From: Nakamurella alba
GTDB taxonomy: Bacteria; Actinomycetota; Actinomycetes; Mycobacteriales; Nakamurellaceae
Assembly (NCBI RefSeq): GCF_009707545.1
Contig: NZ_WLYK01000001.1
Location: forward strand, 1,116,001-1,180,000
Length of the DNA stretch: 64,000 nt
Reading direction: 5' to 3'
The notes under the pieces are model-generated. The model did no database searches, was not told where the DNA came from, and saw nothing but the letters and a program-made list of their open reading frames with translations. The position numbers were made by a program, and so were the translations under genes. Shown here one piece after another: positions 16,645-24,805 of this stretch; within the stretch, counting starts at the first letter, position 1, and every line of letters begins with the position of its first letter.

Positions 16645-17700
16645 ATGTCAACGCACGCCAGGACGTCAGCGGATCCGGTCACATCGCTGCCGGTGGTCGA
16701 TCTGTCGCAGTGGGATCCGGCGGTGCCGGACAGCGAGCGATCCGTCGCGTTCCTGGACGGTCTGCGCGACGCCACCCACCGGATCGGGTTCTTCTACCTG
16801 GTCGGCCACGGCATCCCGGACGACCGGATCGCCGAACTGATGGATGTCTCCCGGCGGTTCTTCGCGCTGCCCGAGGCCGACAAGCTGGCCATCGAGAACC
16901 TGCGCAGCCCGCACTTCCGCGGCTACACCCGGGTCGGCGGCGAGCGCACCCAGGGCCGCACCGACTGGCGCGAGCAGATCGACATCGGCCCGGAGCGGCC
17001 CGCGGTCCCGGCCGGCCCGGGGGTGCCGGACTTCGAGGTGCTGGAGGGGCCGAACCAGTGGCCGGCCGCGCTGCCCGAGCTGCAGCAGGTGATGGAACGC
17101 TGGGACGCGACGCTGGCCGATCTCGGCCGGACACTGCTGGCGGCGTGGGCGGTCTCGCTCGGTCAGCCGGCCGACGTCTTCGACGCCGCGTTCGCGGACA
17201 GGCCCTCGACACTGATCAAGATCGTCCGCTATCCGGCCCGGCCCGAGCCGGAGGCGAAGCAGGGCGTCGGCGCACACAAGGACGGCGGGGTGCTCACCCT
17301 GCTGCTGGTGGAGCCGGGCAAGGGCGGTCTGCAGGTGGAGCACGACGGCGGCTGGATCGACGCCCCGCCGGTGCCCGGTGCGTTCGTGGTCAACATCGGC
17401 GAGCTGCTGGAGGTCGCGACCGGGGGCTACCTCAAGGCCACCGTGCACCGGGTGGAGTCGCCGCCGGTGGGCAGCGACCGCATCTCCGTGCCGTACTTCT
17501 TCAACCCGGCGCTGGCCGCCCGGATCCCGTTGCTGACGCTGCCGCCGGAGCTGGCCGCGGAGGCGGCCGGGGTCACCGCCGACCCGGACAACCCGATCTT
17601 CGACACCTACGGCGCCAACGCGCTGAAGAGCCGGCTGCGGGCACACCCGGACGTCGCCGCGATCCATCACGCCGACCTGGTGGCGGCGCAGGCCCACTGA
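16645..17700 (+). CDS. Isopenicillin-N-synthase-like 2-oxoglutarate/Fe(II) oxygenase
   Basis: About 351 residues from ATG 16645; ATG 16633 and 16636 are in-frame alternatives. N-terminal DIOX_N region with IGFFYLVGHGIPD, then the double-stranded beta-helix core. The iron triad is His211-x-Asp213 (GAHKDGGVLTLLL) and His268 (KATVHRVESP), and the cosubstrate Arg is in DRISVPYFF. Members oxidise varied small molecules; the substrate cannot be predicted. It follows the dha operon by about 30 bases on the same strand and may be read from the same transcript. Confidence 0.88.
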   Translation: MSTHARTSADPVTSLPVVDLSQWDPAVPDSERSVAFLDGLRDATHRIGFFYLVGHGIPDDRIAELMDVSRRFFALPEADKLAIENLRSPHFRGYTRVGGERTQGRTDWREQIDIGPERPAVPAGPGVPDFEVLEGPNQWPAALPELQQVMERWDATLADLGRTLLAAWAVSLGQPADVFDAAFADRPSTLIKIVRYPARPEPEAKQGVGAHKDGGVLTLLLVEPGKGGLQVEHDGGWIDAPPVPGAFVVNIGELLEVATGGYLKATVHRVESPPVGSDRISVPYFFNPALAARIPLLTLPPELAAEAAGVTADPDNPIFDTYGANALKSRLRAHPDVAAIHHADLVAAQAH

Positions 17701-17731
17701 TCCGGGCCCGCGCCACCCCCGCCGGCAAGGG

Positions 17732-18463
17732 TCAGCGGCTGGAGTAGCCGCCGTCGATCGGCAGGCTGACACCGGTGATCATCCCGGCCTCGTCACCGAG
17801 CAGGAAGACGATGGGACCGGCGATGTCGTCCTCGGTGGCCCACTTGTGCAGCGGCATGGCCTCCAGGAACGGGCCCTCGATGTCCGGGCGGCCCCAGTAC
17901 CAGGCCGACATCGGCGTCATCACGACGGTCGGGTTCACGCTGTTCACCCGGATCCCGTACTGCCCGAGCTCGAGCGCGCTGACCCGGGTGATGTTGTCCA
18001 GGGCGGCCTTCGAGGAGCCGTAGGAGATGTGCCCGGTCAGTGCGACCAGCGAGGCCTGGCTGGAGACGTTGACGATGGAACCGCCCTTGCCGCCGGCGAT
18101 CATCAGCCGGGCGGCGTACTTGGTGACCAGCAGCGAGCCGCGGGCGTTGATGCTGATGACCCGGTCGAACACGTCGATGTCGGTGTCCTGCGGCGTGGCG
18201 ATCTCGCCGCCGTCACCGCCGCAGTTGACCACGCCGTACAGCTCGGTCAGGCCCTCGATGGCGGTCCGGATGCTGTCCTCGGAGGTGAGGTCGAAAGGCA
18301 GTGCGGTGGCGCCGGTCTCGCCACAGATGGCGGCCAGCTTCTCCTCGTTGCGGCCGGAGGCGAGCACGGTGGCGCCCGCGGCCACCAGCTTGCGAACGGT
18401 GGCGCCGCCGATGCCACCGCTGGCACCGGTGACCAGGATCGTGCGTCCGTCGAACTGGGTCAT
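17732..18463 (-). CDS. Short-chain dehydrogenase/reductase
   Basis: 243 residues, a classical SDR. NAD(P) site TGASGGIGGAT (13-23), with SGRNEEK at the end of strand 2 that suggests NADP(H). Catalytic Ser in VNVSSQAS, Tyr-x-x-x-Lys in SYGSSKAAL. C-terminal VSLPIDGGYSSR is the usual end. Overall resemblance is to carbonyl/L-xylulose reductase-type SDRs, so a sugar or polyol substrate is plausible. Start ATG 18463 with GGAAGGAAG 8 bases before it. Two LacI-type palindromes lie 32-68 bases upstream. Confidence 0.88.
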   Translation of the reverse strand: MTQFDGRTILVTGASGGIGGATVRKLVAAGATVLASGRNEEKLAAICGETGATALPFDLTSEDSIRTAIEGLTELYGVVNCGGDGGEIATPQDTDIDVFDRVISINARGSLLVTKYAARLMIAGGKGGSIVNVSSQASLVALTGHISYGSSKAALDNITRVSALELGQYGIRVNSVNPTVVMTPMSAWYWGRPDIEGPFLEAMPLHKWATEDDIAGPIVFLLGDEAGMITGVSLPIDGGYSSR

Positions 18464-18494
18464 GGGTAGGGCTTCCTTCCGGGTATGACGGCTC

Positions 18495-18531
18495 TGACAC
18501 CGTTGTCAGAAGGAGTATGACAACGATGTCA
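18495..18531. promoter_or_regulatory. Paired LacI/GalR-type operators upstream of SDR gene
   Basis: TGACACCGTTGTCA (18495-18508) and TGACAACGATGTCA (18518-18531) share TGACA-n-CG-n-TGTCA. Both fit the general LacI/GalR operator form (dyad with central CG, TG...CA ends). They start 23 bases apart, about two helical turns. The distal site overlaps a minus-strand TTGACA (18527-18532). No LacI family gene is in the window. Confidence 0.65.
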
Positions 18532-18537
18532 AGCCGG

Positions 18538-18603
18538 CGCGACCAGAGCCGCTGCCGATGGGAGGAGGGGCGCGACCCGAGCCGCTGCCGATGGGAGGAG
18601 GGG
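18538..18603. repeat. Tandem duplication, 2 x 33 bp
   Basis: Units 18538-18570 and 18571-18603 are identical except for one A/C difference. Each ends in GATGGGAGGAGGGG. The repeat runs from just beyond the operator pair to the last base before the ROK gene stop codon. Confidence 0.9.
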
Positions 18604-19839
18604 TCAGCCGGCGCGGCCGTTGACCGGTCCGGACAGGCCGACCGGGCCGAAGAGCTCGGACCGCACACTGCGCAGGGCGGTCTCCACCGCCCCTTGCAGC
18701 ACGCCGTCGCCGGACAGCGTGGAGGTGGCGACGCGGGTGCGCACGAAGGAGAGCTGGCCCAGCCGCTCGACCACCCGCTCGCGCAGCGCCTCGCCGCCGG
18801 CCACGGCCACCGGTCCGCCCAGCACCAGCAGTGACGGGTCCAGCAGGGTGGTCACCGCGGCAGCACCGACGGCGATGCCGGCGGCCAGTTCGGTGAGCAG
18901 TTCGTCCCCGGCGGGCCCGGCGGTCAGCGCGGCGGTGACGATCGCCGCCGGCTCCCCGGCCCGCAGGCCGAACCGGCGGGCCAGTGCCCGCAGCCCCTGC
19001 CCGCCGACCAGCGACTGGAAGGCGCCGGTGCCGCCGCGGTCGGCGCGCGGCGGTTCGATCCCCGGCACGCCGAGGTAGCCGATCTCGCCGGCGCCGCCGT
19101 GGGCGCCGGTGCGCAGTACTCCGTCCAGCACCAGACCCAGGCCCACACCTCGGTCCAGCCAGAGCAGGGCGTAGTCCTCGCAGCCCTTGGCCGCACCGTG
19201 CGCGCCCTCGGCGACCGCGGCCAGGTTGACGTCGTTGCCGTGCGCGACCGGGATGCCGACCGCGTCGGTGATGGTGTCGATGAGACCCGGCGCCTCCCAG
19301 CCGCGGATGTGCCGGGCGTGCCGCAGGTGCCCGGTGACCGGGTCGATGACGCCCGGGGTGGCGACCACCAGCCGGCGGACCCGGGAGCGGTCCGGGGCGG
19401 CGCCGTCGAGCAGACCGCCGACGGCCAGCTCGATCTCGCCCACCGGGCTGGACTCGCGGCGGGCGGCGACCGGCACCTGGTGGGTGGCGATCAGTTCGCC
19501 GGTGAGGGTGGCCAGGCCGGCGACGGCACCTTCCTGCTCGATGTGCACGCCGATCACGTAGGCGGCGCCCGGGTCGACGGCGTAGATGCGGGCGTTCGGG
19601 CCGGGCCCGCCGGCCACCACGCCGGTGGTGGTCACCAGCCCCTTGCCCTCCAGGCGGGCCAGCAGCGAGGACACCGTCGGCTTGGACAGCCCGGTGAGCT
19701 CGCCGATCCGGCCCCGGGTGGACGGCCCGTGCTCCAGCAGCAGGTGCAGCACCACCTGGTCGTTGATCTCCCGCAGCAGGCGCGGCGAGTCGGCGCCGCG
19801 GCGGTCACCGGCGGGGTCGGGTCCGGACATGCGGATCAT
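18604..19839 (-). CDS. ROK family transcriptional repressor
   Basis: 411 residues. N-terminal winged helix (about 20-85): RLLREINDQVVLHLLLEHGP then RGRIGELTGLSKPTVSSLLARLEGKGLV. C-terminal ROK sugar-kinase-like domain: VIGVHIEQEG, ATPGVIDPVTG, GNDVNLAAVAEG and GVGLGLVLDGVL. The zinc cluster typical of ROK (CxCGxxGC) is not visible in GIEPPRADRGGTGAFQ, so zinc binding seems lost. Start ATG 19839 overlaps the nagZ-like stop as ATGA. Last gene of the sugar operon; most likely its repressor, acting at the palindrome near 24724. Confidence 0.9.
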   Translation of the reverse strand: MIRMSGPDPAGDRRGADSPRLLREINDQVVLHLLLEHGPSTRGRIGELTGLSKPTVSSLLARLEGKGLVTTTGVVAGGPGPNARIYAVDPGAAYVIGVHIEQEGAVAGLATLTGELIATHQVPVAARRESSPVGEIELAVGGLLDGAAPDRSRVRRLVVATPGVIDPVTGHLRHARHIRGWEAPGLIDTITDAVGIPVAHGNDVNLAAVAEGAHGAAKGCEDYALLWLDRGVGLGLVLDGVLRTGAHGGAGEIGYLGVPGIEPPRADRGGTGAFQSLVGGQGLRALARRFGLRAGEPAAIVTAALTAGPAGDELLTELAAGIAVGAAAVTTLLDPSLLVLGGPVAVAGGEALRERVVERLGQLSFVRTRVATSTLSGDGVLQGAVETALRSVRSELFGPVGLSGPVNGRAG

Positions 19840-21308
19840 TCTGTCCCTGTCCCGGCCCGCACCCGGAGCAGGGCCCGCACGACGGCCCGGCTGTTGGCCA
19901 GGGTGGCACCGGCGCTGGCGATGGCCGGTGCGGAATCCGGTGCGGCGGTACCCATCTCGACCAGCACCGCGTCGGGACGCAGGCGGCGCAACGCAGTGGC
20001 TGTCTCGTCCATGAACGGGTGCCGGTGCCGGTCCCGGGTGATCAGCAGGACCGACCGGGCCGCAGCGATCTCCGTGGCCGGCAGCGCGGCCCCGGGCAGC
20101 ACCAGGTGTTCGGTGACGGGGCCGGGCAGTCCGGCCTCCGGCCGGGCGGGACCCCAGGGCACCCGGCCGACCGCGATGTTGCGCTGCGGCTGGCAGCGCA
20201 GCACCAGCGTCCCGCCGGCGCCCGGGAGCGCCGGTAGCGGCCCGTTGACCAGCAGTGCGCGGTCGGCGATCTCGTCGGCGAGGGCGGGCGCGGCCTGATC
20301 CCCGGCGTCCGGGGCCGGCCGGCCCAGCGCGCGGGCCCGGGACGCCGCCTCGTACAACCGCTCGTCGCTGATCCGGCCCTGCCGCACCGCCTCCACCAGT
20401 GCGGTGGCCACGGCGTCGACCAGGTCCTCGCCCGCGTCCTCGCCGCCGAAGCAGAGCAGGTCGGCGCCGGCCGCCAGCGCCCGGACGGCACCGTCGACGA
20501 TGCCGTACTGCGCGGCGATGGCCGCCATCTCCAGCGCGTCGGTGACCACGGCACCGGTGAAACCCATGTCCCCGCGCAGGATCCCGGTGAGCCAGCGGTG
20601 GGAGACGGTGGCCGGCAGGGCGTCCACCGCGGGCACCAGCAGGTGACCGGCCATCACCGCGGCCACGCCGGCGTCCAGCGCGGCCCGGAACGGCGGCAGC
20701 GCGGTGAGTTCCAGTTCGTCCCAGGACTCGTCGAGGGTGGCCAGGCCGAGATGAGTGTCCGTCCCGGTGTCGCCGTGACCGGGGAAGTGCTTGACGCAGG
20801 CGGCGACGCCGACGGACTGCTGCCCGCGGACGAAGGCCGCGGTGTGCCGGGCGACCAGATCGGGGGAGCGGCCGAACGACCGGGTGCCGATCACCGGGTT
20901 GGCCGGGTCCAGTGCCACGTCCGCGCACGGTGCCAGGTTGAGCGTCACGCCGGCCCGGACCAGCAGCCGGCCGACGTCCGCGGCGATCGCCTCGGTGGCG
21001 GCGACGTCGTCGACCCGGCCCAGGGCGAAGTTGCCCGGGAAGCGGGAACCGGCGGCGGCGTCCAGACGTGTGACGTCCCCGGCCTCCTCGTCGATGGAGA
21101 CGACGAGATCGGGCCGGCCGGACCGCAGGTCGTCGGTGAGGGTGCGGAGCTGGTCGAGGTCGGCGACGTTGCGGGCGAACAGGCAGACCCCGCCGAGGGA
21201 TTCGTCCAGCCGGCGGCGCAGCCAGTCCGGCGCGGTGAGGCCGTCGAACCCGGGCAGCAGCACGGCGTGGGCCAGCGACTGCAGGGTGCCGATGGTGCTG
21301 CGGGTCAC
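19836..21308 (-). CDS. Glycoside hydrolase family 3, NagZ-like beta-N-acetylhexosaminidase
   Basis: 490 residues, no signal peptide, so cytosolic. GTG start overlaps the permease stop (GTGA). The GH3 NagZ signature KHFPGHGDTGTDTHLGL (about residue 170-186) carries the His/Asp acid-base loop seen in NagZ; the nucleophile Asp is in GFTGAVVTDALEM. A C-terminal domain (about 330-490) extends beyond the minimal NagZ barrel. In an operon with a sugar ABC importer it probably splits an imported N-acetylglucosamine-containing oligosaccharide such as chitobiose (inference from context). Confidence 0.88.
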   Translation of the reverse strand: MTRSTIGTLQSLAHAVLLPGFDGLTAPDWLRRRLDESLGGVCLFARNVADLDQLRTLTDDLRSGRPDLVVSIDEEAGDVTRLDAAAGSRFPGNFALGRVDDVAATEAIAADVGRLLVRAGVTLNLAPCADVALDPANPVIGTRSFGRSPDLVARHTAAFVRGQQSVGVAACVKHFPGHGDTGTDTHLGLATLDESWDELELTALPPFRAALDAGVAAVMAGHLLVPAVDALPATVSHRWLTGILRGDMGFTGAVVTDALEMAAIAAQYGIVDGAVRALAAGADLLCFGGEDAGEDLVDAVATALVEAVRQGRISDERLYEAASRARALGRPAPDAGDQAAPALADEIADRALLVNGPLPALPGAGGTLVLRCQPQRNIAVGRVPWGPARPEAGLPGPVTEHLVLPGAALPATEIAAARSVLLITRDRHRHPFMDETATALRRLRPDAVLVEMGTAAPDSAPAIASAGATLANSRAVVRALLRVRAGTGTE

Positions 21309-22204
21309 CCCTTCACCGCCCCGGCGGTGATCCCGGCGGCCACCTTGCGCTGGATGATCGCGAACAGGATCACGATCGGCAGCGCCACCACCGTCGAGGC
21401 GGCGGTCAGCGCGCCCCAGTCGACACCCTTGGTGGTGATGAAGGTGTCGAGCCAGACGGTGACCGTCTGCTTGTCGTTCTGCTTGAGCAGGACGTAGGCG
21501 AACAGGTACTCGTTCCATGCCTGGATGACCGAGAACACCGTGGTGGCAACAAGTCCCGGCGCCGCCAGCGGCAGGATGATGCGGCGGAAGGCCTGTGCGC
21601 GGGACGCCCCGTCGACCCACGCCGCCTCCTCCAGGTCCCTCGGCACCGAGGCGATGAAGCCGCGCAGCATCCAGACGGTGAACGGCAGCACGAAGGACAG
21701 GTAGGCCAGGGTCAGACCCAGTGCGGAGTCGGTGAGGCCGGCCTGGTTCAGCATCAGGTACATCGGGATGATCAGGCCCTCGACCGGCACCATCTGGATG
21801 GTGATCACCATGATGATCAGGATCTTCCGGCCGGTGAACTTCAACCGGGCCAGCGCCAGGGCGGCCAGGAACCCGATGACCAGGGCGGCGAGGGCGGTGG
21901 CAGTGACCACCACCAGGCTGTTCACCAGGCTGCCGACGAACCGCGGCTGCTCGAAGGCGCGGCGGTAGGAGTCGAGGGTGAACGGTGAGGGGAACCACTG
22001 CGGCTCCACCCGGCGCAGGTTGATGCCGGTCTTGAACGAGCTCGAGACCATCCAGTACACGGGGAAGACCATCACCAGCGCGATGGCCAGCCCGAGCAGG
22101 TTCCACAGGGTGCGGGAGCCGCCCCGGCGCAGCCGGCGGCCGCGCGGCGGCCGGGCGGCGGGCAGCACAGCTGTCTGCGGCGCGAGGGTCGTGGTGGCGG
22201 TCAT
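21305..22204 (-). CDS. Sugar ABC transporter permease (MalG/NgcG type)
   Basis: 299 residues, six membrane helices. The cytoplasmic EAA loop reads EEAAWVDGASRAQAFRRIILPLAAPG, the docking site for the ATPase. N-terminal extension is Arg/Pro-rich. Overlaps the first permease stop by four bases (ATGA) and the GH3 gene by GTGA. No ATPase gene is in the operon; these carbohydrate uptake importers usually share one MsiK-like ATPase encoded elsewhere, which would also be the case here. Confidence 0.92.
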   Translation of the reverse strand: MTATTTLAPQTAVLPAARPPRGRRLRRGGSRTLWNLLGLAIALVMVFPVYWMVSSSFKTGINLRRVEPQWFPSPFTLDSYRRAFEQPRFVGSLVNSLVVVTATALAALVIGFLAALALARLKFTGRKILIIMVITIQMVPVEGLIIPMYLMLNQAGLTDSALGLTLAYLSFVLPFTVWMLRGFIASVPRDLEEAAWVDGASRAQAFRRIILPLAAPGLVATTVFSVIQAWNEYLFAYVLLKQNDKQTVTVWLDTFITTKGVDWGALTAASTVVALPIVILFAIIQRKVAAGITAGAVKG

Positions 22205-23184
22205 CGGGCGTCCGCCTCGGCGTCGGCGGCCTGGGCGGTACGCAGCACCGAGCGGACTGCGAAGATCGAGAAGGCGCCCAGCAGCACGACGCTGATCAGG
22301 GAGATGGCGGCGCCGAGCCCGAAGTTCTTGTTGGAGAAGGATTCCACGTAGGACCAGATGCCGATCGTGTAGTAGGTGTCCTTGTTCGCGCCGATGTCGC
22401 GGAGCAGCCAGATCTGCGCGAACACCCGGTAGTCCCAGATGATCGACAGCACGGTGATGATCAGCACCGTCGGCTTGATGGCGGGGAAGGTGACGGCGGT
22501 GAACACCCGCCAGGCGCCGGCGCCGTCCAGCCGGGCCGCCTCCACCAGCTCGCCGGGGACGGCCGTCAGCGCCGCGTGCAGCGAGATGACCACGAACGGC
22601 AGGGCGCCCCAGACGACGATCGCGCAGATGACCGTCCAGCCGGTGACGGGGGAGGAGAACCAGTTGAAGCTGCGGGTGGGCAGCACCCCGGCGTGGAAGA
22701 GCGTGTAGTTCAGCACGCCGAAGCGTTGGTCGATCAGCCAGCGCCACATCGGCATGGCGATGATCGGCGGCATCGCCCAGACCATCACCATGGCCAGCAG
22801 CATGATCACCCGCACCGAGCGGGAGACCTTCGCCAGCAGATGGGCCAGCAGCAGACCGAGGCCGATGGTCAGGCCGACGGCGATCACCAGGAACCGCACG
22901 GTGTGCCAGAGCGAGCTCCAGAACTCCTCGGCGGCCAGCACCTCGCCGTAGTTGTCCAGGCCGACCCACTCGCTCGGCCGGCCGCCGACGAGCTGGTCCA
23001 GCCCGTACTTCTGGAACGACACGACGATCAGCCGGACCAGCGGGACGAGCAGCACGCCGGCCAGCACCAGCACCAGCGGCGCGACCATCAGGTAGGGGGC
23101 GATCGGCCGGCGGCGGCGGGGTGCGGCCGGTGCCGGTGGTGTCCGCTGTGCGGCGGGCGGGGCCGGTGGGGCGCTGACGGTCAT
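22201..23184 (-). CDS. Sugar ABC transporter permease (MalF/NgcF type)
   Basis: 327 residues, six membrane helices after a Pro/Ala/Arg-rich start. EAA loop: VEAARLDGAGAWRVFTAVTFPAIKP. The conserved WVGLDNYGEVL segment is in the first periplasmic loop. Forms the membrane pore together with the downstream permease. Start ATG 23184; ribosome site is a GAAGG about 8 bases before. Gap of 83 bases to the binding-protein gene. Confidence 0.92.
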   Translation of the reverse strand: MTVSAPPAPPAAQRTPPAPAAPRRRRPIAPYLMVAPLVLVLAGVLLVPLVRLIVVSFQKYGLDQLVGGRPSEWVGLDNYGEVLAAEEFWSSLWHTVRFLVIAVGLTIGLGLLLAHLLAKVSRSVRVIMLLAMVMVWAMPPIIAMPMWRWLIDQRFGVLNYTLFHAGVLPTRSFNWFSSPVTGWTVICAIVVWGALPFVVISLHAALTAVPGELVEAARLDGAGAWRVFTAVTFPAIKPTVLIITVLSIIWDYRVFAQIWLLRDIGANKDTYYTIGIWSYVESFSNKNFGLGAAISLISVVLLGAFSIFAVRSVLRTAQAADAEADAR

Positions 23185-23267
23185 GGGTGAAACCTTCCTG
23201 GGAACGACGTGCCGGTGCCGGGGACGACCGCTGTGGGTTGCGGTGCGGTCGCCCCCGGCCGGTGCGA

Positions 23268-24674
23268 TCAGCTGTTCAGGATCTCGGTGATCTCCTGGCT
23301 GGCCTTCGCGGTGGCGTCGTCGATGGAGGAGGAGCCGGTCAGGATCTCGTCGAACATGTTCTGCAGGATCTGCCCGTCCTCGACCTTCGTCCAGTTCTTC
23401 GAGTTCGGCACGAAGCGCCCGGTGGACGCGGCCTGCACCACGACCTCGGCGTTGGCGTCGCCGGCCTTCGGCTCGAAGGAGGTGGAGTTGGCGATGTAGC
23501 CCTTGCCCGCCAGCACGGCCTGGTACTTCTGGCCGGTCAGCATCTTCGTGTACTCCTTGGCCAGGTCCGCGTTCGGCGACTTGGCGCTGATGGCGATGTC
23601 GGAGCCGCCGAGGAACTGCGGCATCACGGTGCCGGGCTTCGTGCCGGGCACCACGAAGATGCCGACCTTGTCCTTCAGATCCGGGTTGCCGCTGGTCGGG
23701 TCACTGACCACGGCGGGCTTCCAGGAGGCGTCGATGAACATCGCGGCCTGGTCCTGGGCCATGACGAGCGCGTCGTCGGCCTCGTTCTGGCCCTCGCCGC
23801 CGCGGGAGGTGGCGTCCACGAACGCCTTCAGCCGGGTCAGGCCGGCCTTGGCGGCGTCGGAGTCGAGCGCGCCGGTCCAGGTGCCGTCGGCGGCCTGGGT
23901 GGCGATCTCACCGCCGGCGTCCCAGACGAAGGAGACACCCTCGTACCAGTACTGACTGGGGAAGTAGAGCCCGGAGTAGCTGTCGTCCTTGCCCTCCATC
24001 AGCTTGACCGCGGCCGCCTGCAGATCGTCGATGCTGTTGAAAGGCGGCTTCACACCTGCGGTCTCGGCCAGGTCGGTGCGGTAGATGCCGACCCGGACGC
24101 CCGCGTAGTAGGGCACCGCGATGAGCTTCCCGTCGTAGGTCGCCGACTCCTTCAGGCCTTCCAGCCAGGTGTCGGAGTTGTCGAAGTCGGCGGCGTCCAG
24201 CTCCATCAGCGCGCCGGCGCCGGCGAACTGCGCGACCTGGGTGTTGCCCAGCTCCAGCACGTCCGGCCCGCTGCCGGAGGTGTCGGCCAGGCCGGTGGTG
24301 ACCTTGGTGGTGTAGTCGGTCCAGGTCTGCTCCTGCAGGTCGACGGTGACCCCGGGGTGCGCGGCCTCGAACTCGCCGTTCAGCGCCTGGATGTCGATGT
24401 CCTTGAGGGTGTCGCCCTGCATCCAGACGTGCAGGGTGGCCGGCTCGGACACAGTGGGCTCAGACGTGGGTTCAACTGATCCGGTGGCGTCGCTGGTCGG
24501 GGCCGCGGATCCGGTGTCCGCCGCACTGGAGGCGGCAGTGCTCGTCGCGGCGGCGGTGGTGCCCGCGGTGCTGGTGCTCGCACTGTCGGTGGAGGAGCCG
24601 CAGGCGGCGGTGGCGAGCAGGGCGATCGCGGCGATCGCCGTGCCGATGGTGCGCGCCGGTCGCGCAGAAATCAT
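23268..24674 (-). CDS. Extracellular sugar-binding lipoprotein of ABC importer
   Basis: 468 residues. Lipoprotein signal peptide with lipobox LATAAC (Cys25), then a Ser/Thr/Ala-rich linker to about residue 75 and a family 1 solute-binding fold (LHVWMQGDTLKDIDIQ at the start, ITEILNS at the end). Anchored to the outside of the membrane, it captures the sugar for the two permeases. Start ATG 24674 with GAAGGAGC before it. First gene of the operon; a ROK-type palindrome lies about 50 bases upstream. Confidence 0.92.
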   Translation of the reverse strand: MISARPARTIGTAIAAIALLATAACGSSTDSASTSTAGTTAAATSTAASSAADTGSAAPTSDATGSVEPTSEPTVSEPATLHVWMQGDTLKDIDIQALNGEFEAAHPGVTVDLQEQTWTDYTTKVTTGLADTSGSGPDVLELGNTQVAQFAGAGALMELDAADFDNSDTWLEGLKESATYDGKLIAVPYYAGVRVGIYRTDLAETAGVKPPFNSIDDLQAAAVKLMEGKDDSYSGLYFPSQYWYEGVSFVWDAGGEIATQAADGTWTGALDSDAAKAGLTRLKAFVDATSRGGEGQNEADDALVMAQDQAAMFIDASWKPAVVSDPTSGNPDLKDKVGIFVVPGTKPGTVMPQFLGGSDIAISAKSPNADLAKEYTKMLTGQKYQAVLAGKGYIANSTSFEPKAGDANAEVVVQAASTGRFVPNSKNWTKVEDGQILQNMFDEILTGSSSIDDATAKASQEITEILNS

Positions 24675-24721
24675 CGATGCTCCTTCGCTTCTCCCGGCGG
24701 GAGGATCGCCGGGGGGATTGG

Positions 24722-24743
24722 TTAGGGAAGTTTCCCTATCTAA
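24722..24743. promoter_or_regulatory. ROK-type operator in front of sugar operon
   Basis: AGGGAA-GT-TTCCCT (24724-24737) lies inside a wider near-palindrome from TTAG to CTAA (24722-24743). It stands about 50 bases before the binding-protein start. The form resembles the AGGAAAGTTTCCT-type sites known for actinobacterial ROK repressors such as CsnR (from memory of the family), and the operon's last gene is a ROK protein. Confidence 0.6.
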
Positions 24744-24805
24744 TCCGGGAGGTCATGGGGTGTCAATGGTCCGTTCGTGCCGCGTTCGCCGCGATACTGA
24801 CCGCT

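Noticed and set aside
13770-17747. Over 1,300-codon open frame on the plus strand across dhaL, dhaM and the oxygenase
   Set aside because: Arg/Gly/Pro-rich shadow in a different frame from three genes with clear motifs.
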